In this document: one piece after another, positions 12,034 to 24,810 of the stretch
Layout of the letters: each line of letters starts with the position of its first letter
Numbering within the stretch: position 1 is the stretch's first letter
DNA from: Callipepla californica brunnescens
Taxonomy: Eukaryota > Chordata > Aves > Galliformes > Odontophoridae
DNA: 64,000 bases
Reading direction: 5' to 3'
NCBI GenBank assembly: GCA_023055505.1
Contig: JALIRH010000098.1
Location: 930,001 to 994,000, forward strand
Position numbers and translations under genes: made by a program
Notes under the pieces: generated by a model
Databases searched by the model: none
Seen by the model: the letters and a program-made list of their open reading frames with translations, nothing else
What the model was told of the DNA's origin: nothing

Positions 12034-14344
12034 ATTAGAATGTCAGAATGTCACCATCAGAGTATCTCAGAATGTCACAATGTCAGAATGTCACAACGAT
12101 AGAATGTCAAAATGGCAGCATGTGTCTGTGAGAGAATGTCACAATGACAGAATAGAAATATGTCAGAATATAGCAATGAGAGAATGTTAGAATGCAACAA
12201 TGTCAACATGTCAGAATGGGAGAAAGTGAGAATGTCATGATGTCAGAGTGTCTTAATGTCAGAATGTCAAACCTTCACTGTGTCACAACTACAAGATTAG
12301 GGAATATGACTGTGTCAGAAAGTCACAATAAGAGGAGATGAAAAAGAGAGAATATCACAATGACCGAGTGTCACAATGTAAGAAAGTGAGAATGTGAGAA
12401 TGTCAAAATGTCAGAATGACAGAATATCACTATGTCACAATGTCGCAATGTCTCAAGGTCAGAATATCAATATGTAACAGTGTAAGAACGTCACAAATAC
12501 CACAATGGGAGAATGACAGATTGTCACGATTACAGAATTTCAGAATGTGAAAATATCAGAATGTCACAATGTCAGATTCTGAGAATGTCACAATGACAGA
12601 ATGTCAGAATGAAAGATTTTCCAAATTCCAGAATGTCACTATGTCACAACGTCAGAATGACGCATTGTCAAAATGCTAGAATGTCACAATGTCACAAGGT
12701 GAGAACATCACAATGGCAGATTGTCATAATGCCAGAACATCAGAAGGTGAGAATATTAGAATGCCACAATGTCACAATGTCACCATGAGAGTATCTCAGA
12801 ATGTCACAATGTCAAAATGTCAGAATGAGGGAAAGAGAGAATGTCATGATGTCAGAATGTCTTAACGTCAGAATGTCAAATTGTCACAACGTCACAATAT
12901 CACAATGAGAGAATATCAGAAAGTGAGAATATGGCAATGACCGAATGACACATTGTGAGAATGTCAGAATGCCAGAATGTCAGAATGTCAGAATGTCAAA
13001 ATGTGTGAATGTCTGAATGTCACCATGAGAGAGAGTCAGAGTTTTACAATGTCACAATGTGAGAATGTCTGAACGCCAGAATGAGGGAGAGTTAGAATTT
13101 CAGAATGTCACAGTGTCACAATGTCATCATGTCACAATATCAGAATGTTGCATTGTCACAATGTGAGAATGACAGGTTGTCACAATTCCAGAATTTCAGA
13201 ATGTCAACATGTCTGAATGTCACAATGTCACAATTTCACTATGTCACAACGCTAGAATGTCATAATATCAGAAAGTGAGAATATCACAATGGCAGATCGC
13301 CATAATGCCAGAACTTCAGAAGGTGAGAATATTAGAATGTCACAATGTCACAATGTTACAATGTGAGTATCTCAGAATGTCACAATGCCAGAATATCAGA
13401 ATGGCAGAATATGAGAAAGTGAGAATGTCACAATGTCAAAATGTCAGAATGAGAGAAAGAGAGAATCTCATGATGTCGGAATGTCTTAATGTCAGAATGT
13501 CAAATTGTCACAACGTCACGATATCACAATGAGAGAATATCAGAAAGTGAGAATATGACAATGACCGAATGACACAATGTGAGAACGTTAGAATGTGAGA
13601 ATGTCAGAATTGGAGAATGTCACAGAGTCACAATGACAGATTGCCACAATTTCAGAATGTCAGTGTATCACAATGCCACAAAGTCACAATATCAGTATGT
13701 CATGAAGATAGAATGTCACAATGACAACATATGACTGTGACAGAACGTCACAATGTCAGATGATAAATATGGCCGAAAATCACAATGAGAGAATGTTAGA
13801 ATGTCACAATGTTAACATGTCAGAATGTGAGAAAGTGAGAATGCCACAATGCCACGATGTGAGAATCTCACAATGTCACAATGAGAGAGAGTCAGAATTT
13901 CACAGTATCAGAATTTTGCATTGTCACAATGTGAGAATGACAGATTGTCACATTTCCAGAATTTCAGAATGTCACAATTCCAGAATTTCAGAATGTCCAA
14001 ATATCTGAATGTCACAATAGCAGAATGTGAGAGTATCACAATGACAGAATGTCAGAATGACAGGTTGTCACAATTCCAGAATGTCACTATGTCACAATGC
14101 TAGAATGTCAGAATGTCAGAATGTGAAAATAGCACAAGGGCAGGTTGTCATAATGCCAGAACTTCAGAATGTGAGAATATTAGAATGTCATAATGTCAGA
14201 ATGGGAGAATGTCACAATGGCAGGTTGTCATAATTCCAGAAGTTCAGAATGGGAGAATATTAGAATGTAACAATGTTGCAATGTGACAATGAGAGTATCT
14301 CAGAATGTCACAATGTCAGAATGTCAGAATGCCAGAATAAGAGA
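12034..14344. repeat. 8-bp minisatellite, block 3
   Basis: Further GTCAGAAT/GTCACAAT array with longer duplicated sub-blocks. For example, the stretch around 12700-12950 is closely repeated around 13290-13560. It passes into the 11-bp array through a short AGAGAAAAGAAAGG transition near 14340. Confidence 0.9.
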
Positions 14345-17300
14345 AAAGAAAGGTATGAGGAGGCTATGGGGAAGCTATGGGGCAGCTATTGGGCAGCAGT
14401 GGGGCAGCTATGGGGCAGTAGTAGGGCAGCTATAAGGCAGCTATGGGGCAGCAGTGGGGCAGCTATGGGGCGGCTATGAGGAAGCCATTGGGCAGCTATG
14501 GGGCAGAAGTGAGGCAGCAATCAGGCAGCAGTGAGGCAGCTATGAGGAGGCTATGGGGCAGCTATGGGTCAGCTATCGAGAGGCTATGGGGCAGCTATGG
14601 GGCGGCGATGAGGCAGACATGGGGCAGCTATGGGGGAGCAGTGAGGCAGCTATGGGGAGGCTATGGGGCAGTAGTTGGGCAGCTATAGGGCGGCTATGGG
14701 GAAGCCATTGGGCAGCTATGGGGCAGTAGTGAAGCAGCTATGGGTCAGTAGTTTGGCAGCTATGACGAGGCTATGGGAAGGCCATGGGGAAGCGATGGGG
14801 CAGCTCTGAGGCAGACAAAATGTAGCTATGGGGGAGCAGTGAGGCAGCTATGGGGTGGCTATGGGGCAGTAGTGGGGCAGCTATGGGGCAGCTATGAGGT
14901 AGCCATGGGGCAGCTATGGGGAAGCAGCGAGGGAGCTATGGGGTAGCAGTGAGGCAGCTATGATGAGGCTATGGGGAGGCTATGGGGCAGCCACGGTGCA
15001 GCTATGGGGCAGCAGTGGGGCAGCTATGGGCAGCAGTAAGGAAGCTATTGAGAAGGCTATGGGGGCAGCTATGGGGTGGCTATGGGGCAGCTATAGAGCG
15101 GCAATGTGGCAGTAGTGGGGCACCTATAAGGCAGCTATGGGGCAGCAGTGGGACAGCTATGGGGCGGCTATTAGGCAGCCATGGGGTGGCAATGGGGCAG
15201 CAGTGAGGCAGCTATGGGGCGGCTATGGGGCTGAAGTGGGGCAGCTATGAGGAGTCTCTTGAGAGGCTATGGAGCAGCTATGGGGCAGCAGTGGGGTAGC
15301 AGGAGGAGACTATGGGGAGGCTATGAAGCAGGTATGGGGCAGCAGTGGGGCAGCTATGGGGCGACTATGGGGCAGCAGTTGAGCAGCTATGGGGCAGCCA
15401 TGGGGCAGCTATGTGGCAGTAGTGAAACAGCTATGGTGTAGCTATAAGCGAGCCTTGGGGCAGCAAGGGGCAGTAGTAAGGCAGCTTTGGGGCAGCAGTG
15501 GGGCAGCTATGATGAGACTATGGGAAGGCCATGAGGAAGCTATGGGGCATCTTTGAGGCACACAAAAAGTAGCTGTGGGGCTGCAGTGAGGCAGCTATGG
15601 GGCAGCTGTGGGGCAGCTATTGTGTAGCAGTGAGGCATCTATGAGGAGGCTATGGGGAGGATATGAGGCAGTTATGGGGCAGAAGTGAGGCAGCTATGGG
15701 GTGGCTATAGGGCAGCAGTGGGGCAGGTATGGGGCAACAAAGAGGCAGCCATGGGGCAGCAGTGGGGCAGCTTTGAGGCTACGGGGCGGCTATGGGGCAG
15801 TAGTGGGGTAGCTATGGGGCAGCAGTGAGGAAGCTAAGGGGAAGCAATGGGGCAGCTTTGAGGATGCTATTGGGAAGCCATGGGGCAGCAATGGGGCGGC
15901 TATGAGGCAGCGACGGGGAAGCTATGGGGCAGCAGTGAGGCAGGTATGGGGCAGTAGTAAGGCAGCTACGGGGCAGCAGTGGGGCAAATATGAGGAGGCT
16001 CTGAGGAAACTATGGGGCAGCTATGGGGCAGCAGTGAGGCAGTTATACAACAGGTATGAGGCACTTCTCAAGCAGCTATGGGTCAGCTATGAGGAGGCTA
16101 TGGGGCAGATGTGGTGCAGCAGTGGGGCAGCTAAGGCAGCTATGGGGAGGCTATGGGGCAGCAGTGTGGGCAACTATGAGGAGACTATGGGGAGGCTATG
16201 AGGCAGCTATGGGGCAGTAGTCGGGCAGCTATTGGACGGCTATGAGGCAGCCATGGGGCAGCTATGGGGCAGCAGTGAGACAGCTATGGGGCAAGTATGG
16301 GGAGGCTATGGGGCAGCGACGGGGTGGCTATGGGGCAGTAGTGGGGCAGCTATGGTGAGGTTATGAGGCAGCCATGGGGTAGGTATGAGAAACCAGTGAG
16401 GCAGCTATGGGGCAGTAGTGGAGCAGCTATGAGGCAGCGGTGGGTCAGCTATGGGGTGGCTATGAGGCAGCAGTGGGTCAGCTATGGGGTGGCTATGAGG
16501 CAGCCATGGGGCAGCTATGGGACAGCAGTGGGGCAGCTATGAGGTAGCCATGGGGCACCTATGGGGAAGCAGCGAGGGAGCTATGGGGTAGCAGTGAGGC
16601 AGCTATGAGGAAGCTATGGGGAGGCTATGGGGAGGCTATGGGGAGGCTATGGGGAGGCTATGGGGCAGATATGTAACGGCTATGAGGCAGCCACGGTGCA
16701 GTTATGGGGCAGCCACGGTGCAGCTATGGGGCAGCAGTAAGGAAGCTATGAGAAGGCTATGGAGGCAGCTATCGGGTGGCTATGAGACAGCTATGGGGCA
16801 ACTATGAGGCAGCCGTAGGGCAGCTATGGTGCAGCAGTGAGGCAGCAATTAGGCAGAAGTTGGGCAGATATGGGGCAGCAGTGAGGCAGCTATGAGGAGG
16901 CTATGGGGCAGCTATGGGGCAGCAGAGAGGCAGCTATGGGGCACGAGTGAGGCAGCTATGGGTTAGCTATGAGGAGGCCTTGAGGAGGCTATGGGGCAGA
17001 TATGGGGCAGCAGTGGGGCAGCTAAGGCAGCTATGGGAAGGCTATGGGGCGGCAGTGTGGGCAACTATGAGGAGACTATGGGGAGGCTATGAGGCAGCTA
17101 TGGGGCAGCAGTCGGGCAGATATAAGGCAGCTATTGGGAAGCAGTGGGGCAGCTATGGGGCGGCTATTAGGCAGCCTTTGGGCACCTATTGGGCAGCAGT
17201 GAGGCAGGTATGGGGCAGCTATGGGGCAGCTATGAGGACGTTATGGGGCAGCTATGGGGCAGCAGTGGGGCAGCAATAACGCAGTAGTGGGGCAGCTATG

Positions 17301-18428
17301 GGGCAGTAGTGGGGCAGCAATGAGGACGCTATAGGGAGACTATGGGGCATGTATGGAGCGGCTAGGAGGCAGCTATGGGGCAGGTATGAGGCAGCCATGG
17401 GGTGGCTGTGGGGCAGCAGTGAGGCAGCTATGAAGAGGCTATGGAAATGCTATAGGGCAGCAGTGGGGCAGCTACGGAGCGGCTATGAGGCAGCCATTTT
17501 GCATCTATGGGGCAGCAGTGGGGCAGCTACAAGGAAGCTATAGGGCAGCTATGGGACAGCAGTGGGGCAGCTATGGTGCGGCTATGAGGCAGCCATGAGG
17601 CAGACACGGGGCAGCAGTGGGGCAGCTATGGTGCGGCTATGAGGCAGCCATGAGGCAGATATGGGGCAGCAGTGGGGCAGCTATGAGCAGGCTTTGGGGC
17701 GGCTGTGGAGCAGCAGTGGGGAAGCTATGGGGCAGTAGTGGGGCAACTATAAGTTAGCAGTGGGGCAGCCATGGGGCGGCTATGGGGCAGCAGTGGGGCA
17801 GCTATGAGGAGGTTATGGGGCAGCCATTGGCAGCTATGGGGCTGCAGTGAGGCAGCAATGGGGCAGCAGTGGGGCAGCTATGGGGCGGCTCTAAGGCAGC
17901 AGTGATGCAGATATCGGGCAGCTCTGAGGAGGCTATGAGGCCGCTATGAGGCAGTAGTGGGGCAGCTATGGGGCAGCAGTGGGGTGGCTATGTGGCAGCA
18001 ATGGGGCAGCCATGGGGCAGGTATGGGGCTGCAGTGGGACAGCTATGAGGAGGCTATTGGGCAGGTATAGAGCGGCTATGTGGCAGTAGTCGGGCAGCTA
18101 TTGGGCAGCTATTGGGAAGCCGTGGGGCAGCTATCGGGCGGCTATTATACAGCCATGGAGCAGCTATGGTGCAGCAGTGTTGCAGCTATGAGGAGGCTAT
18201 GGGGAGGCTATGGAGCAGCTATGGGGCGGCTATCTGGTGGCTATGAGGCAGCTATCGGGCAGCTCTGAGGAGGCTATGGGGCCACTATGAGGCAGTAGTG
18301 GGGCAGCTATGGGGCAGCAGTGGGGTGGCTATGGGGTGGCAGCGGGGCAACAGTGGGGCAGCCATGGGGCAGCTATGGGGCTGCAGTGGGGCAGCTATGA
18401 GGAGGCTATGGGGCAGCAGTGGGGCTGC
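14345..18428. repeat. 11-bp G-rich minisatellite, left block
   Basis: Tandem array of an 11-bp unit, GCTATGGGGCA, with frequent variants GCAGTGGGGCA, GCTATGAGGAG and GCAGTGAGGCA. Runs of three or four G on the plus strand recur about every 11 bp. Since 11 is not a multiple of 3, all frames read an 11-residue repeat (L-W-G-S-Y-G-A-A-M-G-Q type). That explains the many open frames of 60-120 codons, which start and stop at random unit variants and are not supported as genes. Confidence 0.93.
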
Positions 18429-18743
18429 TGGTTTCCCCCCGCTTCTTTTGTTGGAGTCCTCGCCCCTTCCATGGTTGCCCACCAATGAGGACTGGCTGAT
18501 CCCTCCCCCACATCGACTGCCCCGGACCCACAACCCCGACCCCACATCTGCAGCCCCAGCCCCATAACAGAGCCTTCAGACCCCTAACTGAGCACCCGGA
18601 CTTAGAACCGAGCATCGAGCCCCATTAGCCCCAACCCCAGCCCCACATCCCCGTCCCTCACCCAACTCCGCCCCACCCCACCCACACCCTATTCCCCCCT
18701 TCTCCCTCCGCCACCCCACTCCTCCCCCCCTCCCCTTTCCCAC

Positions 18744-18819
18744 CTGCGTGTGCGCGAGCAGCCGCTGTAGCTCCCCCAGGAGCTCCACGTTGCGCGACCT
18801 CCCCCCCCGCCAACGCCAT
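18744..18819 (-). other. Possible first coding exon, minus strand, gene not recognised
   Basis: Read on the minus strand, an ATG at 18819-18817 in a good context (GCCATGG) is followed by a short GC-rich stretch ending in a consensus splice donor (CAG|GTGGGA, exon end at 18744). Immediately upstream are the paired CCGGAAG sites. The ATG frame gives an alanine/glycine-rich peptide. One other frame, offset by one base at a run of eight G (18801-18808), reads a more protein-like string that includes ELLGELQRLLAHTQ. This may mean a one-base slip in the run, or chance. No downstream exon was found within the island. I do not recognise the gene; it could be a decayed copy of a first exon. Confidence 0.3.
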
Positions 18820-18905
18820 GGCCGAACAGCCCCACCCCCACTGCGCGCGGCTCTGGGAATAGCACTACGCGTGCGCCGGTCCCGGAAGCCGGAAACGGAA
18901 GTCCC
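18820..18905. promoter_or_regulatory. ETS-type sites in candidate bidirectional promoter
   Basis: CCGGAAG occurs at 18882-18888, followed by CCGGAA at 18889-18894 and CGGAAG just after. Tandem sites of this kind are typical of TATA-less housekeeping promoters. They lie about 65-80 bp upstream of the minus-strand ATG at 18819 and just before a plus-strand ATG near 18918, so the region could fire in either direction. Activity is inferred only from sequence. Confidence 0.45.
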
Positions 18906-18957
18906 CCCCCCCCGCAGATGAACGGAGCGGTGGAGTACTATGGCGGCGGCGGTGGCG

Positions 18958-19130
18958 GCGCCGCGGAAACCGCGGAAACCGCGCGTTGGAGCGGCGGCGG
19001 CGGCGGCGGCTCCGTTGCCGTGGGAACCGCGGAAACTGCGGAAACTGCGGAAACCGCGCGTTGGAGCGGCGGCGGCGGCGGCGGCTCCGTTGCCGCGGAA
19101 ACCGCACGTTGGAGCGGCGGCGGCGGCTGT
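18958..19130. repeat. GC-rich tandem repeat inside the CpG island
   Basis: Three imperfect copies of a unit built from repeats of GCGGAAACC, then CGCGTTGGAGCGG, a (GGC)n tract and CTCCGTTGCCG. A separate (GGCAGC)n tract follows at about 19163-19197. The (GGC)n tracts make long Gly or Ala runs in the three frames. Confidence 0.8.
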
Positions 19131-19257
19131 ACGGGAGGCACTGTGAGCTTTGGGGGTGGGGCTGGGCAGGGGCAGCGGCAGCGGCAGCGGCAGCGGGGGA
19201 GGGGCGGGGCAGGATTCCGGGGCCGCGCGGCGCTCTCTTTTTTCCCCTAGCACTTGT

Positions 19258-22200
19258 AACATCTATGAGGAGGCTATGGGGAGGATATGAGGCAGCTATG
19301 GGGTGGCTATGGGGCTGCAGTAAGGCAGGTATGGGGCAGAAATGAGGCAGCCACGGGGCAGCAGTGGGGCAGCTATGGGGCAGCTATGGGACAGAAGTGG
19401 GGCAGCTCTAAGGGTAGCCATGGGGCAGTTATGGGGCAACAGTGGGGCAGGTATGGGGCGGCTATTAGGCAGCCATCAAGCAGCTATGAGGCAGTAGTGG
19501 GGCAGCTATGAGGAAGCAGTGATGGAGCTATGGAGTAGCAGTGAGGCAGCTATAAGGAGGCTATGGGAGGCTATGGGGCAGCTATGGTGCATCAGTGAGG
19601 AAGCTATGGGGCGGCTTTGGGGCAGCATTTTGGCAGCTATGGGGCAGCAGTGGGACAGCTATGAGGAGGCTATGGGGAAGCTATGTGGCAGCAGAGAGCT
19701 AGCTATGGGGCAGCTATGAGGAGGCTAAGGGGAGGCTATGGGGCAGCTATAGAGCGCCTATGTGGCAGTAGTTGGGCAGATATAAGGCAGCAGTGGGGCA
19801 GCTATGGGGCGGGAATTAGGCAGCCATGGGGCACGTATGGGGCAGCAGTGAGGTAGCTATGGGGCAGCTATGGGTCAGCTATGAGGAGGTTATGGGGAGG
19901 CAATGGAGCAGCAGTGGGGCAGATATGGGACGGTTATTAAGAGGCTATGTGGCAGCTATGGGGCATTAGTGGGGCAGCTATGGGGAAGTAGTGGGGCAGA
20001 TATGGGGCAGCAGTGAGGCAGCTATGGGGTAGCTATGAGAAAGCTATGGGGCAGTAGTGAGGAAGTAGTGAGGCAGCTATGAGAAGGCTGTGGGGAAGCT
20101 ATGGGGCAGCTATGGGGCACCAGTAAGGCAGCTATGGGGCACCAGTGAGGCAGATATGGGGCACCAGTGAGGCAGCTATAGGGAGGCTACGGGGCAGCAG
20201 TGAGGGAGTAGAGAGTCAAATATGGGGCATTAGTGCGGCAGCTATGGGGCATTAGTGGGGCAGTTATGAGGAGGCTATGGGGAGGCTATGGAGCAGCTAT
20301 GGGGCAGCTATAGGGCAGCAGGGAGGTAGCAATGGGGCAGCAGTTGGGAAGCTATGATGAGGCTATGGTGAGTCTACGGGGCAGCTATGGTACACCAGTG
20401 AGGCAGCCATGGGGCAGCTATGGTACACCAGTGAGGCAGCCATGGGGCAGCTATGGGGCACCAATGGGACAGTTATGAGGAGGCTGTGGGGAAGCTATGG
20501 GGCAGCTATGGGGCAGCAATGAGGAGGGTATGGAGAGGCTATGGGGCAGCTATGGTGCAACAGTGAGGCAGCTATGGGGTAGCTTTGAGGAGGCTGTGGG
20601 GAGGATATGGGGTAGATATGTGGCAACGGTGAGGTAGCTATGGGGAAGCTATGGGGCAGCAATGAGGGAGTAGTCGGTCAGCTATGGGGCATTAGTGCTG
20701 CAGCTATGGGGCCGAGTGGGGCAGTTAAGAGGAGGCTATGGGGAGGCTATGGGGCAGCTATCGGACAGCATTGAGCTAGCTTTAGAACAGCTATGAGGAG
20801 GCTATGGGGCAGATATGGGGCAGCAGTCGGGCAGCTATGGGGCGGATATGGAGCAGCAGTGGGGCAGGTATGGGGCAGTAGTAAGACAGCTATGTGGCAG
20901 CAGTGGGGCAGATATGAGGAGGCTATGAGGAGGCTATGGGGCGGCTATGAAGCAGCAGTGAGGCAGTTATGAGGCGGCTATGGGTCAGATATGTGGCAGC
21001 AGTGAAGCAGCTATGGTGCGGCTATAAGGCAGCCATGGGGCAGCTATGGGTTAGCAGTGAGTCAGCTATGGGGCAGCAGTTGGGCAGCTATGAGGAGGCT
21101 ATGGGGCAGCTATGGAGCAGATTTGAAACAGCTTTGGGGCGGCTGTGGGGCAGTAGTTTGGCAGCTATGAGGCAGCAGTTGGGCAGCAGTTGGGGCAGTA
21201 GTGAGGCAGCTATGTGGCAGCTCAGGAGAGGCTATGGGGCAGCTATGGGGCATTAGTGGGGCAGCTATGGGGAAGTAGTGGGGCAGATATGGGGCAGCAG
21301 TGAGGCAGCTATGGGGTAGCTATTGGGCAGTAGTGGGGAAGCAGTGAGGCAGCTATGGGGCAGCAGTTGGTCAGCTATAAAGAGGCTATGGAGAGGCTGT
21401 GCGGCAGCTATGGTGCATCAGTGAGGAAGCTATGGGGCGTCTTTAGGGCAGCAGTTTGACAGCTATGAGGCAGTCACGGGGCAGCTATGGGACAGCAGTG
21501 GGACAGCTATGAGGAGGCTAGAGGGCAGCTATGGGGCAGCTATGAGGAGGCTATGGGGAGGCTATGGGGCAGGTATATAGTGGCTATGTGGCAGTAGTCG
21601 GGCAGATATAAGGCATCAATGGGGCAGCAGTGGGGCAGCTATTGGGCGGCTATTAGGCAGCCATGGGGCGGCTATGGGGCAGCAGGGAGGTAGCAATGGG
21701 GCAGCAGTGGAGCAGCTATGATGAGGCTATGGCGAGGCTCTGGGGCAGCTATGGTGCACCAGTGAGGCAGCTATTGGGTAGCTATGAAGAGGCTGTGGGG
21801 AGGCTATGGGGCAGATATGTGGCAACGTTGAGGTAGCTATTGAGAAGCTATGGGGCAGCAGTGAGGCAGTAGTGGGTCAGCTATGGGGCATTAGTGCTGC
21901 AGCTATGGGGCCGCAGTGGGGCATCTAAGAGGAAGCTATAGGGAGGCTATGGGGCAGCTATGGGGCAGCAGTGAGCTAGCTATAGAACAGCTATGAGGAG
22001 GCTATGGGGCAGCTATGGAGCAGATTTGAAACAGCTTTGGGGCGGCTATGGGGCAGTAGTTTGGCAGCTATGAGGCAGCAGTTGGGCAGCTATGGGGCAG
22101 TAGTGAGGCAGCTATGTGGCGGCTCAGGAGAGGCTATGGGGCAGCTATGGGGCATTAGTGGGGCAGCTATGGGGAAGTAGTGGGGCAGGTAAGGGGCAGA

Positions 22201-24810
22201 AGTGAGGCAGCTATGAGGTAGCTATGAGGAGGCTATGGGGCAGTAGTGGGGAAGCAGTGAGGCAGCTATGGGGCAGCAGTTGGGCAGCTATGAGGAGGCT
22301 ATGGGGAGGCTATGGGGCAGCAGTGAGGCAGTTTTGGGGCACCAGTGAGGCAGCTATGGGGAGGCTACGGGGCAGCAGTCGGGCAGCTATGGGGCGGATA
22401 TGGAGCAGCAGTGGGGCAGATATGAGGAGGCTATGAGGAGGCTATGGGGCAGCAGTGAGGCAGCTATGGGACAGGTATGAGGCACTTATCAAGCAGCTCT
22501 GGGGCAGCGGTGTGGCAGCTAAGAGGAGGCAATTGGGAGGCTATGGGGCAGCTATGAAGCAGCAGTGAGGCAGCTATGGGGCGTCTATGGGGCAGCAGTG
22601 GGGCAACTATGAGGAGACTATGGGGAGGCTATGGGGCAGCTATTGGGCAGCAGTGAGGCAGCAATGAGGCAGCTATGAGGAGGCTATGGGAAGCCGATGA
22701 GGCAGCTATAGAGCGGCTATGGGGCAGTAGTGGGGCAGCTATTGGGAAGCAGTGGCAAGGCTATCGGGCGGCTATTAGGCAGCCATTGGGCACCATGGGG
22801 CAGCAGTGAGGCAGCTATGGGACGGCTATGGGGAGGCTATGGGGCAGGTATGGGGCAGCAGTGGGGCAGCTATGGAGCAGATATCGAGAGGTTATGAGGC
22901 AGCTATGGGGTGGCGATGAGGCAGACATAGGGAAGCTATGGTGGAGCAGGGAGGCAGCTATGGGGTGGCTATGGGGCAGCAGTGAGACAGCTATGGGGCA
23001 AGTATGGGGAGGCTATGGGGCAGTAATGGGGCAGCTATGGGGCGGCTATGAGGCAGCCATGGGGTACGTCTGGGGCACCAGTGAGGCAGCTATGGGGAGG
23101 CTATGGGGCAGCCATGGGGTACGTCTGGGGCACCACTGAGGCAGCTAAGGGCAGCAGTGAGGCAGCTATGGGGAGGCTATGGGGCAGCAGTGAGGCAGTA
23201 GTGGGTCAGCTATGGGGCATAAGTGCTGCAGCTATGGGGCTGCAGTGGGGCAGCTAAGAGGAAGCTATGGGGAGGCTATGGGGCAGCTATTGTGCATCAG
23301 TGAGGAAGCTACGAGGCGGCAATGGGGCAGCAGTTTTGCAGTTATGAGGCAGCTATGGGGCAGCAGTGAGGCAGCTATGAGGAGACTATGGGGAGGCTAT
23401 GGGGCAGAAGTGGGGCAGCTATGGGGTAGCCATGGGGCAGCCATCAAACGGCTATGGGGCAGCAGTGGGGCAGCTAAGAGGAGGCTATGGACCAGCTATG
23501 GGGCGGCTACAAGGCAGCCATGGGGCAACTATGGGGAAGCAGTGAGAGAGCTATGAGGAGGCTATGGGTAGGCTATAGGGCAGGTATTGGACAGCTATGA
23601 GGCAGCCATGGTGCAGCTATGGGGCAGCAGTGGGGCAGCAATGGGGCGGCTATTAGGCAGCCATGGGGTGGCAATGGGACACCAGTGAGACATCTATGGG
23701 GTGGATATGTAGCAGCAGTGGGGCAGGTGTGGGGCAGTAGTGGGGTAGCTATGAGGAGGCTACGGGGCAACTATGGGGCAGCAGAGAGGCAGCGATGGGA
23801 CAGGTATGAGGAGGCTATGGGGAGACTACGGGGCAGCTATGAAGCTGCAGTGAGGCAGCCATGGGGCGGCTATGGGGAGGCTATGGGGCAGCTATGGAAA
23901 AGCTATGAGGCAACCATGGGGCTGCAGTTGGGCAGCTCTGGGGCCGCATTGAGGAAGCTATGGGGCAGCTCCGAGGAGCCTATGCAGCAGCTATGGAGCG
24001 GCTATGAGGCAGCTATGGGGCAGGTATGAGGCAGCCATGGGGCGGCTGTTGGGCAGCAGTGAGGCAGCTATGAAGAGGCTATGGGGAGGCTATGGGGCAG
24101 CAGTGGGGCAGCTACGGGGCGGCTATGAGGCAGCCATTGGGCATCTAAGGGGCAGCAGTGGGGCAGCTATAAAGAGGCTATGGGGAGGCTATGGGGCAGC
24201 TATGGTGCATCAGTGAGGAAGCTATGGGGCGTCAATGGGGCAGCAGTTTGACAGCTATGAGGCAGCCACGGGGCAGCTATGGGGCAGCAGTGGGACAGCT
24301 ATGAGGAGGCTATAGGGCAGCAGTGGGGCAGCTCTGAGGAGGCTATGGGGAGGCTATGGAGCAGCTATGGGGCAGCAGTGAGGAAGCTATGGGGTGGCTA
24401 TGGGGCGGCTATGAGGCAGCTATGGGGTAGCAGTGAGACAGCTATGAGGAGGCTACGGGGAGGCTATAGGGCAGTTATGGGGCGGGTATTAGACAGCCAT
24501 GGGGCGGCTATGGGGCAGCAGGGAGGTAGCAATGGGGCAGCAGTGGGGCAGCTATGATGAGGCTATGGCGAGGCTCTGGGGCAGCTATGGTGCACCAGTG
24601 AGGCAGCTATTGGGTAGCTATGAGGAGGCTGTGGGGAGGCTATGGGGCAGATATGCGGCAACGGTGAGGCAGCTATTGGGAAGCTATGGGGCAGCAGTGA
24701 GGCAGTAGTGGGTCAGCGATGGGGCAGCAGTGAGGCAGCTATGGGGCTGCAGTGGGGCATCTAAGAGGAAGCTATGGCGAGGCTATGGGGCAGCTATGGG
24801 GCAGCAATCG
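19258..24810. repeat. 11-bp G-rich minisatellite, right block
   Basis: Same GCTATGGGGCA-type array as at 14345-18428, resuming right after the CpG island and ending where it meets the retroviral pol gene. It contains long internal duplications. A block around 21111-21260 recurs near 22013-22170, and the block with GCAGGGAGGTAGCAA at 21681 recurs at 24517 (about 2.84 kb apart) with more than 150 bp of matching variants. The array therefore grew by copying long segments, not only single units. Confidence 0.92.

Larger units (their letters stand above)
18429..19257. other. CpG island embedded in the minisatellite
   Basis: About 830 bp of non-satellite, very GC- and CpG-rich DNA lies between two blocks of the 11-bp repeat. 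It contains pyrimidine-rich sequence at 18.6-18.74 kb, overlapping CCGGAAG sites at about 18882-18901, a TATGGCGGCGGC site near 18938, and GC-rich tandem repeats. These are hallmarks of a housekeeping-type promoter. The flanking repeat matches ordinary array sequence on both sides, so this looks like an inserted or captured segment. Long open frames across it are proline/alanine/glycine-rich translations of GC repeats and are not by themselves evidence of a protein. Confidence 0.7.

Noticed and set aside
9219..14103. Open frames with an M-S-x-C-x-N-V-x pattern
   Set aside because: By-product of the 8-bp minisatellite; period of exactly eight residues and no start or stop conservation between copies.
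18576..19262. Open frame of 228 codons on the minus strand across the CpG island
   Set aside because: Mostly Ala/Pro/Arg runs from GC repeats. It crosses the proposed promoter and the splice donor, so it is unlikely as one protein. Only the short segment near 18744-18819 is kept, as a candidate exon.
14273..24708. Many open frames of 60-136 codons with a repeated LWGSYGAAMGQ-like pattern
   Set aside because: They are direct translations of the 11-bp repeat, appear in all frames, and begin and end at random unit variants. No other coding signal.
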